Positions 9,843 through 18,590 of a stretch of DNA of 64,000 nucleotides are shown here, piece after piece. The position numbers and the translations under genes are program-made. The notes under the pieces are model-generated. The model saw only the letters and a list, made by a program, of their open reading frames with translations, searched no databases and was not told the DNA's origin. The DNA comes from Marinomonas alcarazii (GTDB taxonomy: Bacteria; Pseudomonadota; Gammaproteobacteria; Pseudomonadales; Marinomonadaceae), in assembly GCF_003208215.1 (NCBI RefSeq), contig NZ_QKLW01000002.1:499577-563576 (forward strand), written 5' to 3'. Every line of letters starts with the position of its first letter. The first letter of the stretch is position 1.

Positions 9843-9857
9843 TTTACGATACTTTAC
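9843..9857 (-). promoter_or_regulatory. CpxR-binding box between cpxR and cpxP
   Basis: The plus-strand TTTACGATACTTTAC reads on the minus strand as GTAAA-N5-GTAAA, the exact tandem CpxR consensus. It lies about 80 bp from the cpxR start and 105 bp from the cpxP start, so it can serve both divergent transcripts. Confidence 0.8.
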
Positions 9858-9962
9858 TTTGAGCAGACGTCAGTTTACCTAGCAACCTCTATTCTACTTC
9901 CATGCCTGCAAAGCGCAGTATTTATTTACTCTAGCCATTACTTAGTATGGAAGGAAAGTCCC

Positions 9963-10469
9963 ATGAAAATAGCCAAAAAACTTATTATAGCGTCTGTTGT
10001 ACTACCTCTAATCGTAAGCACGAGTGCCTTTGCCTTTGGCGGAAAAGGCCACAAGGGACCTCATGACGAATGCCGCCCAGGGTTTGGCTTTGATCGCAGC
10101 ATAATGAAAGACTTAGATTTAACCGATGCACAAAAAGATCAATTCAAAGCATTGCGCCAAGCCAACAAAGCTGAAATGAAAAAACATGTCAGAGAAGACA
10201 AACCAAAAGCAGAAATGAGAGCCGAACGCACCCAGAAAATGAATGAATTATTGCTAGCGGAAACCTTTGATCCAGCAAAAGCAACCTCCCTTGCCCAAGC
10301 ACTTTCTGATAAACAAGTAGTACGTCAAGTTGACATGCTCAGCAAGCAACACAAAATGCTAAGCATCCTAACGCCTGAACAAAAAGACAAATTCGTTGAA
10401 TTACAAAAAGACCGTCAGGAGAAATGCGCAAACGACATGCCTCGCCATAAAGGCAAAGATCAAAAATAA
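9963..10469 (+). CDS. cpxP: CpxP/Spy-family periplasmic chaperone-inhibitor
   Basis: The start is taken at ATG 9963, preceded by AAGGAAAG, because it gives a clean signal peptide (MKIAKKLIIASVVLPLIVST, cleaved near AFA). Upstream in-frame Met codons add an implausible leader. The 168-residue product has the two family LTxxQ motifs, LTDAQKDQF (about residue 57) and LTPEQKDKF (about 139), in a highly charged helical protein. CpxP binds CpxA in the periplasm and damps signalling and also targets misfolded proteins. The CpxR box upstream fits induction by its own pathway. Confidence 0.88.
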   Translation: MKIAKKLIIASVVLPLIVSTSAFAFGGKGHKGPHDECRPGFGFDRSIMKDLDLTDAQKDQFKALRQANKAEMKKHVREDKPKAEMRAERTQKMNELLLAETFDPAKATSLAQALSDKQVVRQVDMLSKQHKMLSILTPEQKDKFVELQKDRQEKCANDMPRHKGKDQK

Positions 10470-10491
10470 CCTGTCATACTGTCATAGACAT

Positions 10492-10520
10492 AAATAAAAC
10501 GGCCAACGGCCGTTTTATTT
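10492..10520. terminator. Bidirectional terminator between cpxP and a convergent gene
   Basis: AAATAAAACGGCC and GGCCGTTTTATTT form a perfect 13-bp stem around the loop AAC. The A-rich and T-rich flanks allow termination in both directions. Confidence 0.9.
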
Positions 10521-10529
10521 AGCAGACTC

Positions 10530-10808
10530 TTAATTTCGCTTCCAAATTCTTGCTACAGCTCTGTCACTGCCGAGTAAACCAACAATTTCACAGACCAAGC
10601 CGGTAAGCGAAAATAATAAAATAGGAATAACTCCCGCCGCTTCCTCCGTTACGATAGTCACAGCCAAAGAAGCAGACGCAATCACAAAACACAGTGCCCC
10701 TAATACAATCAATATTATGCGGTGAGATTTTTTGTATTCATATTCGCCAACACCCGACTCAAACATAGCCAATAATGGCGCACAAAGTTGTCTCATTGCT
10801 TTTTTCAT
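10530..10808 (-). CDS. Small inner-membrane protein, function unknown
   Basis: The start is placed at ATG 10808 because GAAGG lies five bases ahead; an upstream in-frame ATG at 10826 would add six residues without a site. The 92-residue product has two hydrophobic segments (IILIVLGALCFVIASASLAV and VIPILLFSLTGLVCEIVGLL) with a short hydrophilic N-terminus and basic C-terminus (RIWKRN). I recognise no family; the hydrophobic pattern suggests a two-helix membrane protein with both ends in the cytoplasm. Confidence 0.65.
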   Translation of the reverse strand: MKKAMRQLCAPLLAMFESGVGEYEYKKSHRIILIVLGALCFVIASASLAVTIVTEEAAGVIPILLFSLTGLVCEIVGLLGSDRAVARIWKRN

Positions 10809-11029
10809 AATGCCTTCTTCATTCATTAGAGGAGTTTGTATCCACTGATCAAAAATTTTCTGATATAGAATGCCTTTTATATCATCACCTTGGGTGAGAG
10901 ATTAGGGCAACAACTCAAAACTTTACAATATTTGATTAAAGTTTGCCCGAATAGAACCGATTACGTGGAGGTAGGAATCAAGTTAGCACATGATAAAGAT
11001 TCACACCTTTGGAATTTTCGGAGAAAAAT

Positions 11030-11551
11030 ATGAAAAATATTATTGCAACAGGAGTTGCAGCGGCTGCAATTTCCTTGTCTATGAACGCGAACGCTTCTCC
11101 ACTGACGTTTATTGATTACACAATGGGCAACATTGATTATGATAGTGGTGCAGATGACGGTGACTATTCCGCATTTACTGTCTCTATCGATACACTCGTT
11201 ATTCCACTTATTTCAATAGAATCTATCGATTTTAACGATGCTGATATCTTAAAATTCGGTATAGGCGCTTCTGCAGGTATTGGCCGAGCTAGCCAAATAT
11301 ATGGACTGGTTCACTACAATGACTATGATGATGAAGATTCTGACTTTAGCTTCAGAGTTGGCTTGAATAGCTCGCTTACCGATCGTGTTGAAGCAAGATT
11401 GTCATACACAATGTACTCAGACCAAGACACGTTAGACAACACTAAATTGTCCTTAGGTTATTACTTCACACAAAATTTCTCTTTGGCAGGCAACTATCAG
11501 ATAGCAGACGATTACAACATTATGTCTGCAACAGCACGATTGAGCTTCTAA
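11030..11551 (+). CDS. YfaZ-like outer-membrane beta-barrel protein
   Basis: ATG 11030 is chosen over an in-frame TTG at 11009 because GGAG lies 8 bases ahead and it gives a normal signal peptide ending MNANA. The 173-residue mature protein consists of amphipathic strands rich in D, Y and S and ends in phenylalanine (ATARLSF), as outer-membrane barrels do. The LSYTMYSDQD and LSLGYYFTQNFS strands resemble small YfaZ/OmpX-like porin-fold proteins. Function is not inferable. A strong terminator shared with convergent ilvE follows. Confidence 0.7.
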   Translation: MKNIIATGVAAAAISLSMNANASPLTFIDYTMGNIDYDSGADDGDYSAFTVSIDTLVIPLISIESIDFNDADILKFGIGASAGIGRASQIYGLVHYNDYDDEDSDFSFRVGLNSSLTDRVEARLSYTMYSDQDTLDNTKLSLGYYFTQNFSLAGNYQIADDYNIMSATARLSF

Positions 11552-11576
11552 AGCCATATCACCGACTGCCGATCAT

Positions 11577-11611
11577 AAAAAAGGCTGAAGTTAATCACTT
11601 CAGCCTTTTTT
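11577..11611. terminator. Bidirectional terminator between the barrel gene and ilvE
   Basis: AAAAAAGGCTGAAGT and ACTTCAGCCTTTTTT form a perfect 15-bp stem around a 5-base loop, usable by both convergent genes. Confidence 0.92.
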
Positions 11612-11633
11612 CTAACTAACATTTTCTAACCGC

Positions 11634-12632
11634 TTAGCAAACTTTCGTTAACCAGTTATGCTTGTCTTCTGCTTTACCCCATTGAATATCATTCAATGCT
11701 TGACGAAGCTTCTGAGCAATAGGACCTGGTTCACCAGTACCAACTTGATACTCTTTATCGTTATGGATAAACGTACCAACCGAGGTTAATACCGCTGCTG
11801 TACCAGACAGAACCGCTTCCACTCCTGGCTTAGCAGCACGCTCTAACAATTCAGCGACTGTCAAATCACGCTCAGTCACAGTCATTCCCAGATCCGCAGC
11901 AAGTGTCAAAATAGAAGAACGCGTGACGCCATGTAGGAAAGAAGAATCCAAACCTTTTGTGATGATTTCATTACCATCGATCAACAAGAAGTTAGCGGCA
12001 CCAGTTTCTTGTACGTCGCCATTTGGGCAGAACAAAATCTGGTCTGCTTGCACTTCTTCTTTCGCTTTAGAGATAGGGCCCAACGCACTTGCGTAGTTAC
12101 CACCACTCTTGATCATGCCCATGTGAGGAGCACAACGCATACCCGTTTCATCCAACAAAAGACGAAGCGCTTTCGCACCGCCAGTAAAGTAATCCCCTAC
12201 TGGAGACAATAATACATACAGCATAGAAGTTGCTGTTGGTGCAGCCGCTTTACCCACTGCCGCTTCTGTTCCAATATGAGTAGGACGAATGTACATAGAC
12301 CCTGGTGGCTCAGGAACGTCGCTGCCGAATTCAGCAACCACATCCAAAATCATTTTAGCGACTTGTTCTTCGTTGATAGTAGGCAAAGACAAAAGACGGC
12401 TACTTTGCGCTAAGCGCTTAATGTTTTGATCCATACGGAACACATGCACACTACCATCTTCATGGCGAAACGCTTTTAATCCTTCAAAACACGTACTTGA
12501 GTAATGTAAGACGTGAGCACCTGGATGCAATTGAATGCTATCGGATGCCACAATACTCTCTTCATTCCATTTACCATTTTCGAATGTTGCCAATGCCATC
12601 TTAGGCATGAACACGCTACCAAAAGCCGCCAT
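11634..12632 (-). CDS. ilvE: Branched-chain amino-acid aminotransferase
   Basis: The 332-residue PLP enzyme of fold type IV has the catalytic lysine in MIKSGGNYASA (about residue 179), the phosphate-binding ETGAANFLLI segment and HGVTRSSIL further on. Its length and these motifs match the BCAT type II group. It transfers amino groups between glutamate and the 2-oxo acids of leucine, isoleucine and valine in the cytoplasm, the last step of their synthesis. It stands alone, ending at a shared terminator. Confidence 0.94.
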   Translation of the reverse strand: MAAFGSVFMPKMALATFENGKWNEESIVASDSIQLHPGAHVLHYSSTCFEGLKAFRHEDGSVHVFRMDQNIKRLAQSSRLLSLPTINEEQVAKMILDVVAEFGSDVPEPPGSMYIRPTHIGTEAAVGKAAAPTATSMLYVLLSPVGDYFTGGAKALRLLLDETGMRCAPHMGMIKSGGNYASALGPISKAKEEVQADQILFCPNGDVQETGAANFLLIDGNEIITKGLDSSFLHGVTRSSILTLAADLGMTVTERDLTVAELLERAAKPGVEAVLSGTAAVLTSVGTFIHNDKEYQVGTGEPGPIAQKLRQALNDIQWGKAEDKHNWLTKVC

Positions 12633-12831
12633 TATTGTTTCCTATGTCGTTAAATGATTAAGATACCGATCTGCACAGCGGTACCATCAAGGCCAAGAAT
12701 TTATTTTTTTAACCAATCTGCAAATAGTAAAACGGAAATCAGCCCGAAGAAAGTAAATCGTCAAACTCAAATCTGTCGAAAGGTATATTTCCAGTATATT
12801 TGCTAAATTAAAGAAGAGATAGAGGCAGATA

Positions 12832-13713
12832 TCATTCAGAGGCAGCTAATATGATGCGATTACCGCCCGCATTTTTAGCCTTATACATAGCTTGATCCGC
12901 GTATTGCACTAAGTCCAACGGTTGTTTACCGTTTTCTGGGAAACGAGCTATTCCAATACTCGCCGACACGTTTACCACCACGCCATCAATATCAAACTCG
13001 TTAGCCAGTTCAGCACGAACTTTCTCTGCAACAGACAACATCGCATCATCGCTGTGAGCCTTGTTGAGAATAATCAAAAACTCGTCACCACCCAAACGTC
13101 CCACAGTATCAGATTGACGTACACAATCGCCTAACCTTTTAGCAATTTGCTGTAACAGTAAATCCCCAACAGCGTGCCCGCAGGCATCGTTTACCTCTTT
13201 AAAACCATCAACATCGATAAACAATACAGACAAACCAACCCGTTCTCGTTCAGCCAGAGACAAAGACGACTGCAAACGGTCTAACAGCAAGGTTCGATTA
13301 GGCAGACCAGTTAGATCATCATGACCAGCCGCGTATAACAACTGCGCTTCCATCTTCTTACGCTCTGTAATATCGTGAGCAACCGCAATACGAACTTGAT
13401 GCTCTTCAGACCACCTAGCGGACCACAGCACATTAACCACGTCACCGTTTTTACGTACCCAACGATTTTCAAAGCGCGGTTGTATTTCACCAGAAATAAT
13501 CGTATCGACGGTATCCAACGTTTTTACCTTATCTGCTGGATAAACCATACGCACCATAGGTGTTCCAATCACTTCCTCTGGCGAATAGCCAAACATAGCT
13601 TCAAACGCCGCACTGACAAAGACAAAATAACCATTGCGATCAACAATACAAACCGCGTCCAGCATCAGCTCCATTACATCAGCAAGGTCAATATTGAGTT
13701 CTTTGTTATTCAT
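12832..13713 (-). CDS. PAS-domain diguanylate cyclase
   Basis: ATG 13713, with AGGTG about 11 bases ahead, starts a 293-residue protein; the open frame extends 20 residues further as a hydrophobic stretch (MLLAFYILTMTWLCFQV), so a membrane-anchored longer form is possible. A PAS domain with PAC tail spans about residues 10-125 and a GGDEF domain 130-290. The active site is intact (RLGGDEFLIIL), and RQSD five residues upstream is a canonical RxxD inhibitory site. It should make cyclic di-GMP with product feedback. The PAS ligand is unknown. Confidence 0.88.
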   Translation of the reverse strand: MNNKELNIDLADVMELMLDAVCIVDRNGYFVFVSAAFEAMFGYSPEEVIGTPMVRMVYPADKVKTLDTVDTIISGEIQPRFENRWVRKNGDVVNVLWSARWSEEHQVRIAVAHDITERKKMEAQLLYAAGHDDLTGLPNRTLLLDRLQSSLSLAERERVGLSVLFIDVDGFKEVNDACGHAVGDLLLQQIAKRLGDCVRQSDTVGRLGGDEFLIILNKAHSDDAMLSVAEKVRAELANEFDIDGVVVNVSASIGIARFPENGKQPLDLVQYADQAMYKAKNAGGNRIILAASE

Positions 13714-13858
13714 AAAGCCGCACACCTGAAAACATAGCCATGTCATTGTGAGAATATAAAAGGCGAGCAACACAACCCCGTCATCTAAATGCTGATTATC
13801 AATGGAGTTTACATAAAAAATCTACGGCAATTACATAATGTAACGAGATTAGCCCAAA

Positions 13859-14134
13859 TCAAAACAACGAAAAATAATAGAAGCCATAACCAGTCACAGC
13901 GATATTCACTAAACACGTCAGCCAAAACATCGCTAAAAATCGCGGTTTCTTTGTCTTATGCCGAAACATTTTTTGTCCCATCAGAGCACCAAACCAACCA
14001 CCTAAAAAAGACAACCAATGCAAAGTCGACTCAGGCACTCGGCGCTTGCCACGCTTAGCGGCCGACTTATCCATACTATAGAAACCAAAAGTAATCAGAC
14101 TTAGAAAGCCATAAAAAACAAACACATAAATCAT
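13859..14134 (-). CDS. DUF1294 small membrane protein
   Basis: The 91-residue product has the DUF1294 pattern: an N-terminal membrane helix, SMDKSAAKRGKRRVPE, the glycine-rich LSFLGGWFGALMGQ, the basic FRHKTKKPRF and a second helix. Family members are short inner-membrane proteins, sometimes fused to a cold-shock domain, with no established role. Neighbouring genes do not suggest one. Confidence 0.85.
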   Translation of the reverse strand: MIYVFVFYGFLSLITFGFYSMDKSAAKRGKRRVPESTLHWLSFLGGWFGALMGQKMFRHKTKKPRFLAMFWLTCLVNIAVTGYGFYYFSLF

Positions 14135-14295
14135 TTCAACTCGCTTAGGCTATCAAACCAAAAATCAGATATTTACGCCCTTTTAATAACGTAATTAAAA
14201 AGTAAAAGAAAGGAAACAAAGCAGTCCGAGATGAACTCTTCCAAGCTTCTCCAGTCTGAAGAAATAACCGATAAGTAAATTGGAGATTATAAATT

Positions 14296-15021
14296 ATGAA
14301 TATCAACTCACTGCTAAGCAGCGTTATGGGTTCTACAAGTTCTGGAGTAGACAAAGCCGTCAGTAAAGCCAAATCAGGCTCAATGCCCGGTGGGTTAATG
14401 GGGGGCGCGGCCGCTGGCGGATTAGCCGCCATGTTATTGACCAACAAAAAAGCCCGTAAAATGGGCGGTAAAGCCATCAAATATGGCGGCATGGCCGCCG
14501 TAGGTGGAATGGCTTACAAAGCGTGGCGTAATCACAAAGAAAGCCAAACCACGACACAAATTACCAACATTGAACCGAATCAGAGCTTCGGCTCATCCAC
14601 CACACCCGCGGTTCCAGCCGGCAGCATTTTTGACCTTGCAGAAGAAAAACCAACTCAGCAAGTTGAAAACATGCGCCTAATCTTAATTCGAGCCATGATC
14701 AGCGCCGCCAAAGCTGACGGCCACATAGACACCAGCGAACAAACTCGGATCGAACAACAAATTCGTGATCTTGGCATCAATGCAGAAGAGCAAAGATTCC
14801 TTATAGAGCAACTGCGCGCTGACAGCGACCCAATCACCATTGCACGCCTATCAGAAAGTGAAGAGCAAGCCACAGAAATCTACCTTGTCTCCATGCTCGC
14901 CATCGATATCGACACAACAGAAGAACGCCATTACCTAGATCGTCTAGGAGACGCACTGCACTTGCCAACGGACCTACGCCAAAGCATCGAGCACGAAGTG
15001 AAGAATGCACAAACGCTTTAA
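14296..15021 (+). CDS. DUF533 (YebE-like) protein with TerB-like domain
   Basis: The 241-residue protein begins with a glycine- and alanine-rich segment (GGLMGGAAAGGLAAMLL) that resembles a membrane-inserting helix, a linker, and a C-terminal all-helical TerB-like domain (about 110-240) with the acidic motif AAKADGHIDTSEQTRIE. This order defines DUF533, represented by E. coli YebE, which belongs to the Cpx regulon there. Molecular function is unknown. An in-frame ATG preceded by GGAG supports the start. Confidence 0.85.
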   Translation: MNINSLLSSVMGSTSSGVDKAVSKAKSGSMPGGLMGGAAAGGLAAMLLTNKKARKMGGKAIKYGGMAAVGGMAYKAWRNHKESQTTTQITNIEPNQSFGSSTTPAVPAGSIFDLAEEKPTQQVENMRLILIRAMISAAKADGHIDTSEQTRIEQQIRDLGINAEEQRFLIEQLRADSDPITIARLSESEEQATEIYLVSMLAIDIDTTEERHYLDRLGDALHLPTDLRQSIEHEVKNAQTL

Positions 15022-15097
15022 CGATATAGACCTATTTGCCAACAAAAAGGCGCTCTATAAACAATATAGAGCGCCGACAAATTAATCACTTATCACA

Positions 15098-15544
15098 CTA
15101 TCGATTGATTTTACGGCGAATGGCTTCCATACGTTTTCGATTCACCCCAAAGTCAGAATGACCAACTCGTGACGCCGAGCGAATATCGATCGTCACTTCG
15201 CCATTTCGCTCTTGCGAGAACAAAAACTCCACATCGTCCACAAAACGAAACACCAAAGACGTAAATTCAGCATGAATATAATCTGCGTCATTCACCACCA
15301 CCTTAGCGCGTTTAGAAGACTCCAGCACGGCCAACACCTTGTCATGAGCGTCGACACTGGAACCTTTCACAACGATAGGTTCAATAAAATGCTTATCATT
15401 GGTTTGAGCCTGACTGCTCACACAATTGGGCGAGTTAGGACAATCCGCCAACTTCCCATTAGTAACCCCTAAATTCGGCATAATACTCGAACACCCCTGC
15501 AATAAAAGAAACACCAGTAAATAGAAAAGCTTTCTAGTGAACAT
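15098..15544 (-). CDS. DUF1499 lipoprotein
   Basis: The start at ATG 15544, with AGGA six bases ahead, is preferred over an in-frame TTG two codons upstream. The 148-residue product carries a lipoprotein signal with lipobox LLLQGC, so the mature protein is lipid-anchored at Cys about 18. The DUF1499 signature follows (LADCPNSPNCVSSQ, about residue 35), with paired cysteines, and SRVGHSDFGVNRKRMEAIR near the end. Family function is not established. Confidence 0.86.
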   Translation of the reverse strand: MFTRKLFYLLVFLLLQGCSSIMPNLGVTNGKLADCPNSPNCVSSQAQTNDKHFIEPIVVKGSSVDAHDKVLAVLESSKRAKVVVNDADYIHAEFTSLVFRFVDDVEFLFSQERNGEVTIDIRSASRVGHSDFGVNRKRMEAIRRKINR

Positions 15545-15571
15545 ATTCAATCCTAATGCCGAACAACGCTA

Positions 15572-15916
15572 CTACGCAATGTCACATTCAATCTCGTTCT
15601 GTAACTTTTCCAGCTCATCAAGAATTCGAAGAAATTTTGTGCCAAAGCGAGTCACACGATATTCCACTCTAGGTGGTACTTCATTAAAGTCAACGCGTTC
15701 CAAAATACCAAATTTTGTATTTTTTCTCAGACACTCATTAAGCACCTTCGTCGTTAACCCCTCAACACTTCGGACCATGGCCCCAGGTCGATTAATGTCA
15801 TTTGCCAACAGCTGGTAGATGGTTAATGACCATTTACAACCATAAATAGTCTCAACCATACGCGCACTTTTTTCAGGTGCAGACTTCTTTGGAAATATTT
15901 TTTCCTGTTCTTTCAT
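15572..15916 (-). CDS. HxlR-family transcriptional regulator
   Basis: The 114-residue protein is a winged helix-turn-helix of the HxlR type: YGCKWSLTIYQLL (about residues 26-38), the recognition region VEGLTTKVLNECLRK and the wing PPRVEYRVTRFG. The usual RF-x(S/N)EL stretch is altered to RPGAMVRSVEG. HxlR regulators often respond to reactive aldehydes, quinones or disulfide stress. It is transcribed divergently from the SDR enzyme gene 110 bp away and is the likely regulator of it. Confidence 0.87.
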   Translation of the reverse strand: MKEQEKIFPKKSAPEKSARMVETIYGCKWSLTIYQLLANDINRPGAMVRSVEGLTTKVLNECLRKNTKFGILERVDFNEVPPRVEYRVTRFGTKFLRILDELEKLQNEIECDIA

Positions 15917-16026
15917 AAAGATATACCAATAAGTACCTACCGCACCAAATTGTGCCTAATTTTCAATAGTCTACGGGGATTGTAATCTACTTCCACACTT
16001 TAATATTTACCTGTAGAGATAATCAA

Positions 16027-16794
16027 ATGAAAAACATAAATAGTTCTTACGCTTTAATTCTAGGCGGCTCTAGCGGAATGGGATTTGCGACAGCAAAGCA
16101 ACTACTCAAACGTGGCATTCCAACCATCATTGTGGGCAGCTCCACGACAAAACTTGCGACCGCTAAACAGGAACTTGCCGAATTGGGACATATTGAAACG
16201 CTGCAAGCAAACTTATACGAAACCGATGACGTTCAACGCATACTGGATTTTGTCGCTAATCATGACAGCCATATAGAGTATTTCGTAAATGCAGCGGGTA
16301 AATTCAAACCAACGGCATTTTTAGAACACGATCATAAGGATTACGATGCGTATCAGGAACTGAACCGTGCGGCATTCTTTATATCTCAAGCCGTCGCCAA
16401 AAACATGGCATCTAATGGCGGCGGTTCAATTGTACATATTGGCTCAATGTGGGCAAAACAAGCCATCAAAGCCACACCATCGTCGGCTTACTCAATGGCT
16501 AAAGCTGGCCTGCATGCACTCACACAACATATGGCAATGGAATTAGCTGACCAGAACATTCGCGTCAATGCGGTTTCTCCTGCAGTGGTAAAAACCCCTA
16601 TTTACGAATCCTTCATTGACCCAAGTGCAATCGATGAAACACTCGCTACATTTGATGGCTTCCATCCAATTGGAAGAATTGGCACAGCCGAAGATGTCGC
16701 CAAGACAATTAACTTTCTACTAAGCAGTGATTCAAGCTGGGTAACTGGCGCTATTTGGGATGTGGATGGTGGCGTAATCGCAGGCCGAAACTAA
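16027..16794 (+). CDS. Short-chain dehydrogenase/reductase
   Basis: The 255-residue classical SDR has the NAD(P)-binding motif [11 protein letters not shown] (about residues 14-24), the NAAG equivalent VNAAGKF, the catalytic Ser in HIGSMWA and the YxxxK pair in SAYSMAKAG (about 154-162). The loop GSSTTK after beta-2 favours NADPH. Substrate is unknown. Position opposite an HxlR gene suggests induction by a small reactive compound that it reduces. A YdhR-type monooxygenase gene follows 90 bp downstream on the same strand. Confidence 0.9.
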   Translation: MKNINSSYALILGGSSGMGFATAKQLLKRGIPTIIVGSSTTKLATAKQELAELGHIETLQANLYETDDVQRILDFVANHDSHIEYFVNAAGKFKPTAFLEHDHKDYDAYQELNRAAFFISQAVAKNMASNGGGSIVHIGSMWAKQAIKATPSSAYSMAKAGLHALTQHMAMELADQNIRVNAVSPAVVKTPIYESFIDPSAIDETLATFDGFHPIGRIGTAEDVAKTINFLLSSDSSWVTGAIWDVDGGVIAGRN

Positions 16795-16809
16795 CCCCTT
16801 AATCAAAAA

Positions 16810-16849
16810 TCCCCATTCACAATCCTACCAATAGGGTCGTGAATGGGGA
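16810..16849 (+). promoter_or_regulatory. Hairpin between the SDR and YdhR-like genes
   Basis: TCCCCATTCAC and GTGAATGGGGA form a perfect 11-bp stem with an 18-base loop. No T-run follows, so it may modulate expression or stabilise mRNA rather than terminate. Confidence 0.5.
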
Positions 16850-16884
16850 CTTATCCCCTAAATATTTAAACTAAGGAGTCTACA

Positions 16885-17214
16885 ATGACCCAACCAAACC
16901 GAGTTTTTCTTTATGCTGAACTTCAAGTGTCAGCACCATTTACTGAAGAAGTATGGCAGGAAGCTAACCCAGCGATGCAAACAGTCACCGGGCTTAGAAA
17001 TAAAACCTGGTTAAGCGGCATCAACAACCACTCCGTTGGCGGCTTCTACGAGTTTGATTCAGTACAAAACGCCCGCGCCTACGCAGAGGGCATGTTGTCC
17101 GATATAGCCAAATCAATCAACGCCAGCCTCAGCATTAAATTATTTGATGGTGACGTCGTGGCCGAAGCAAGTAAAGGCATGAGCTCTCCCTACTTCAACG
17201 CCCAACAGCCATAA
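16885..17214 (+). CDS. YdhR-family putative monooxygenase
   Basis: The 109-residue product, started by ATG behind AAGGAG, has the dimeric alpha-beta barrel layout of E. coli YdhR: an N-terminal strand (VFLYAELQVSAPF), a helix, the segment GLRNKTWLSGINNHSVGGFYEFDS that matches the YdhR core, and a C-terminal strand with VKLFD-like IKLFDGDVV. Members are proposed quinone or aromatic monooxygenases without cofactor. Clustering with an SDR and HxlR regulator supports a role in handling redox-active aromatics; this is inference. Confidence 0.75.
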   Translation: MTQPNRVFLYAELQVSAPFTEEVWQEANPAMQTVTGLRNKTWLSGINNHSVGGFYEFDSVQNARAYAEGMLSDIAKSINASLSIKLFDGDVVAEASKGMSSPYFNAQQP

Positions 17215-17217
17215 GGG

Positions 17218-17570
17218 TTTTCCTTTAACCCCCTAACCTTCTCCTTTTTATTTCCAAGGGGAAGGCGGAGGATGGGGTTGTTCTTTGGGCCTTCAAGTAT
17301 ATTTGTTACTTCTCAATGACTTTGAGCTGCAAGTTTATTCCGCCCTGCTGGGCGGGTAACTTTTGCCCTCTGTTTAATTCAGAAAAGTACAAAAGTAACC
17401 AAAAGGTCTCTTTATCGGGCTATCGCCCAAACGTCTCATTCACTTTGCTTAACATCCTGATTAGCAACACGACTTTTATCGTAAGGCATAGATTGATCTT
17501 GCTGCTGGAGAGAGCCTTTCCGTTAATGACTCGGAAACTCCATAGAGTCGCGCAATCGACTATCTAATAG
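17218..17570 (+). repeat. Interspersed repeat copy 1 (about 350 bp, left bracket of island)
   Basis: This stretch holds, in order, a GC-rich block with AAGGGGAAGGCGGAGGATGG, a middle part with GGGCGGGTAACTTTTGCC, and a part with GGGCTATCGCCCAAACG and CTTTTATCGTAAGGCATAG ending near CTCCATAGAGTCGCGC. The same order recurs in reverse complement at 20590-20950, and partial copies lie at 18468-18590 and 19068-19250. A fragment of the middle part recurs at about 17730-17763. No convincing gene lies here. Confidence 0.8.
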
Positions 17571-17905
17571 AAAACGCGTCGAGCTGACTTCTTCGTAGCT
17601 ATTCGTGTAAAACCAAAACGTAGGGCATCATTAGCGCAGCGTAATGTGCCGCTGAAAGCGAAGCTTTCATTCTCGTCACTTTGGCCCTAAGCGGTCTTTA
17701 TGTTCCATTCAAACGCTTTGGATTCACGACATTTATTCCGTCCTGCTGAGTGGGTAACTTTTGCCAATCGATGCAAAAACGCCAAGCGTTGAGAATCCAT
17801 CTTAAATGCTTTGCTAGTTTACTTTTCACACAAATCGCACGATTTAATTAGATTGATCATTTCATGCGACTAACTATAATATTACTTTAGTTCCAAATTT
17901 GGAGA
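17571..17905. other. Non-coding stretch upstream of the toxin-antitoxin pair
   Basis: Apart from the 17730-17763 repeat fragment (TTTATTCCGTCCTGCTGAG), I see no gene, RNA gene or terminator here. AT-rich sequence from about 17815 to 17905 probably contains the promoter of the antitoxin gene. Confidence 0.5.
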
Positions 17906-17911
17906 TTGAAT

Positions 17912-18154
17912 ATGCACACATTAACAGCAAATGATGCTAAGCGTAATTTTGGTGAACTTCTGCTAAGCGCCCAACGTGAGCCAGTTAAAATTAGCAAAAA
18001 CAGCAAAGATGCCGTAGTGGTAATGTCTATCAGAGACTATGAAGAACTAGAAGCAATGAAAACGGACTACCTTAAACATTGTTTCGAGTCAGCTAAACAA
18101 GACTTGGCGCAAAGCAATGTGGTTGATGGCGAAGACTTCCTAAGCGCCTTGTAA
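17912..18154 (+). CDS. Phd/YefM-family antitoxin
   Basis: ATG 17912, eight bases after GGAG, starts an 80-residue protein whose N-terminus (MHTLTANDAKRNFGELL) is the DNA-binding Phd/YefM fold, followed by VKISKNSKDAVVVMSIRDYEEL, the usual central motif. The C-terminal tail is acidic and would wrap the toxin. It is 6 bp ahead of a ParE/RelE-type gene. It should neutralise that toxin and repress the shared promoter. Confidence 0.9.
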   Translation: MHTLTANDAKRNFGELLLSAQREPVKISKNSKDAVVVMSIRDYEELEAMKTDYLKHCFESAKQDLAQSNVVDGEDFLSAL

Positions 18155-18160
18155 CCCATT

Positions 18161-18457
18161 ATGCAAAAGACAAAATACAAACTGAGTAAATTGGCTCAAA
18201 CTCATTTACAAAAAATTAAAAGCTATACCGCCCAAAATTTTTCTGAAACACAGTGGCAAAACTATAAACACACATTACTAACTGGGTTTCAAATGCTAGC
18301 CGACAATCCAGACGTAGGCCGTAGTTGCGATGATATTTTTCCAAACAGTTTTTACTTTCCTGTTGGAAAACACACGGCTTACTTTACAAAAGAAGACGGT
18401 TTTATTTTGGTAGTAGCTGTACTCGCTCAATCACAACGCCCACAAAACCACTTGTAG
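18161..18457 (+). CDS. ParE/RelE-superfamily toxin
   Basis: The 98-residue basic protein has the ParE/RelE layout: YKLSKLAQTHLQKIKSYT (strand then helix), a second helix, then NPDVGRSCDDI and the closing hairpin YFPVGKHTAYFTKEDGFILVVAVL. The DVGRSCDD pattern and the HTAYF segment resemble ParE more than RelE, so gyrase is a likelier target than ribosomal mRNA, though sequence alone cannot settle it. It directly follows its antitoxin. Confidence 0.85.
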   Translation: MQKTKYKLSKLAQTHLQKIKSYTAQNFSETQWQNYKHTLLTGFQMLADNPDVGRSCDDIFPNSFYFPVGKHTAYFTKEDGFILVVAVLAQSQRPQNHL

Positions 18458-18467
18458 TTAAATCATT

Positions 18468-18590
18468 AAGCCCTGCTGAGCGAGGGCTGAGTCCCTTCCC
18501 CTTTTGTCTTCCAAGGAGAAGGCGGAGGATAGGGTTGTTCTTTGATCGAGCTTTCGCCCAAAAGTCTCATTTATATTATTTACAAATAAT
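18468..18590 (+). repeat. Interspersed repeat, truncated copy
   Basis: AAGGAGAAGGCGGAGGATAG is followed directly by a shortened GCTTTCGCCCAAAAGTCTC part; the middle block present in the 17218 copy is missing. It reaches the 3' end of the convergent secreted-protein gene at 18576. Confidence 0.65.

Noticed and set aside
14145..14492. Minus-strand frame of 115 codons overlapping the DUF533 gene
   Set aside because: It is antisense to a well-supported gene and its Ala/Pro-rich product mirrors the Gly/Ala-rich codons of that gene.
17316..17567. Open frame of 83 codons within the repeat
   Set aside because: The frame lies inside an interspersed repeat, has no ribosome-binding site, and the matching repeat copies do not keep it open.
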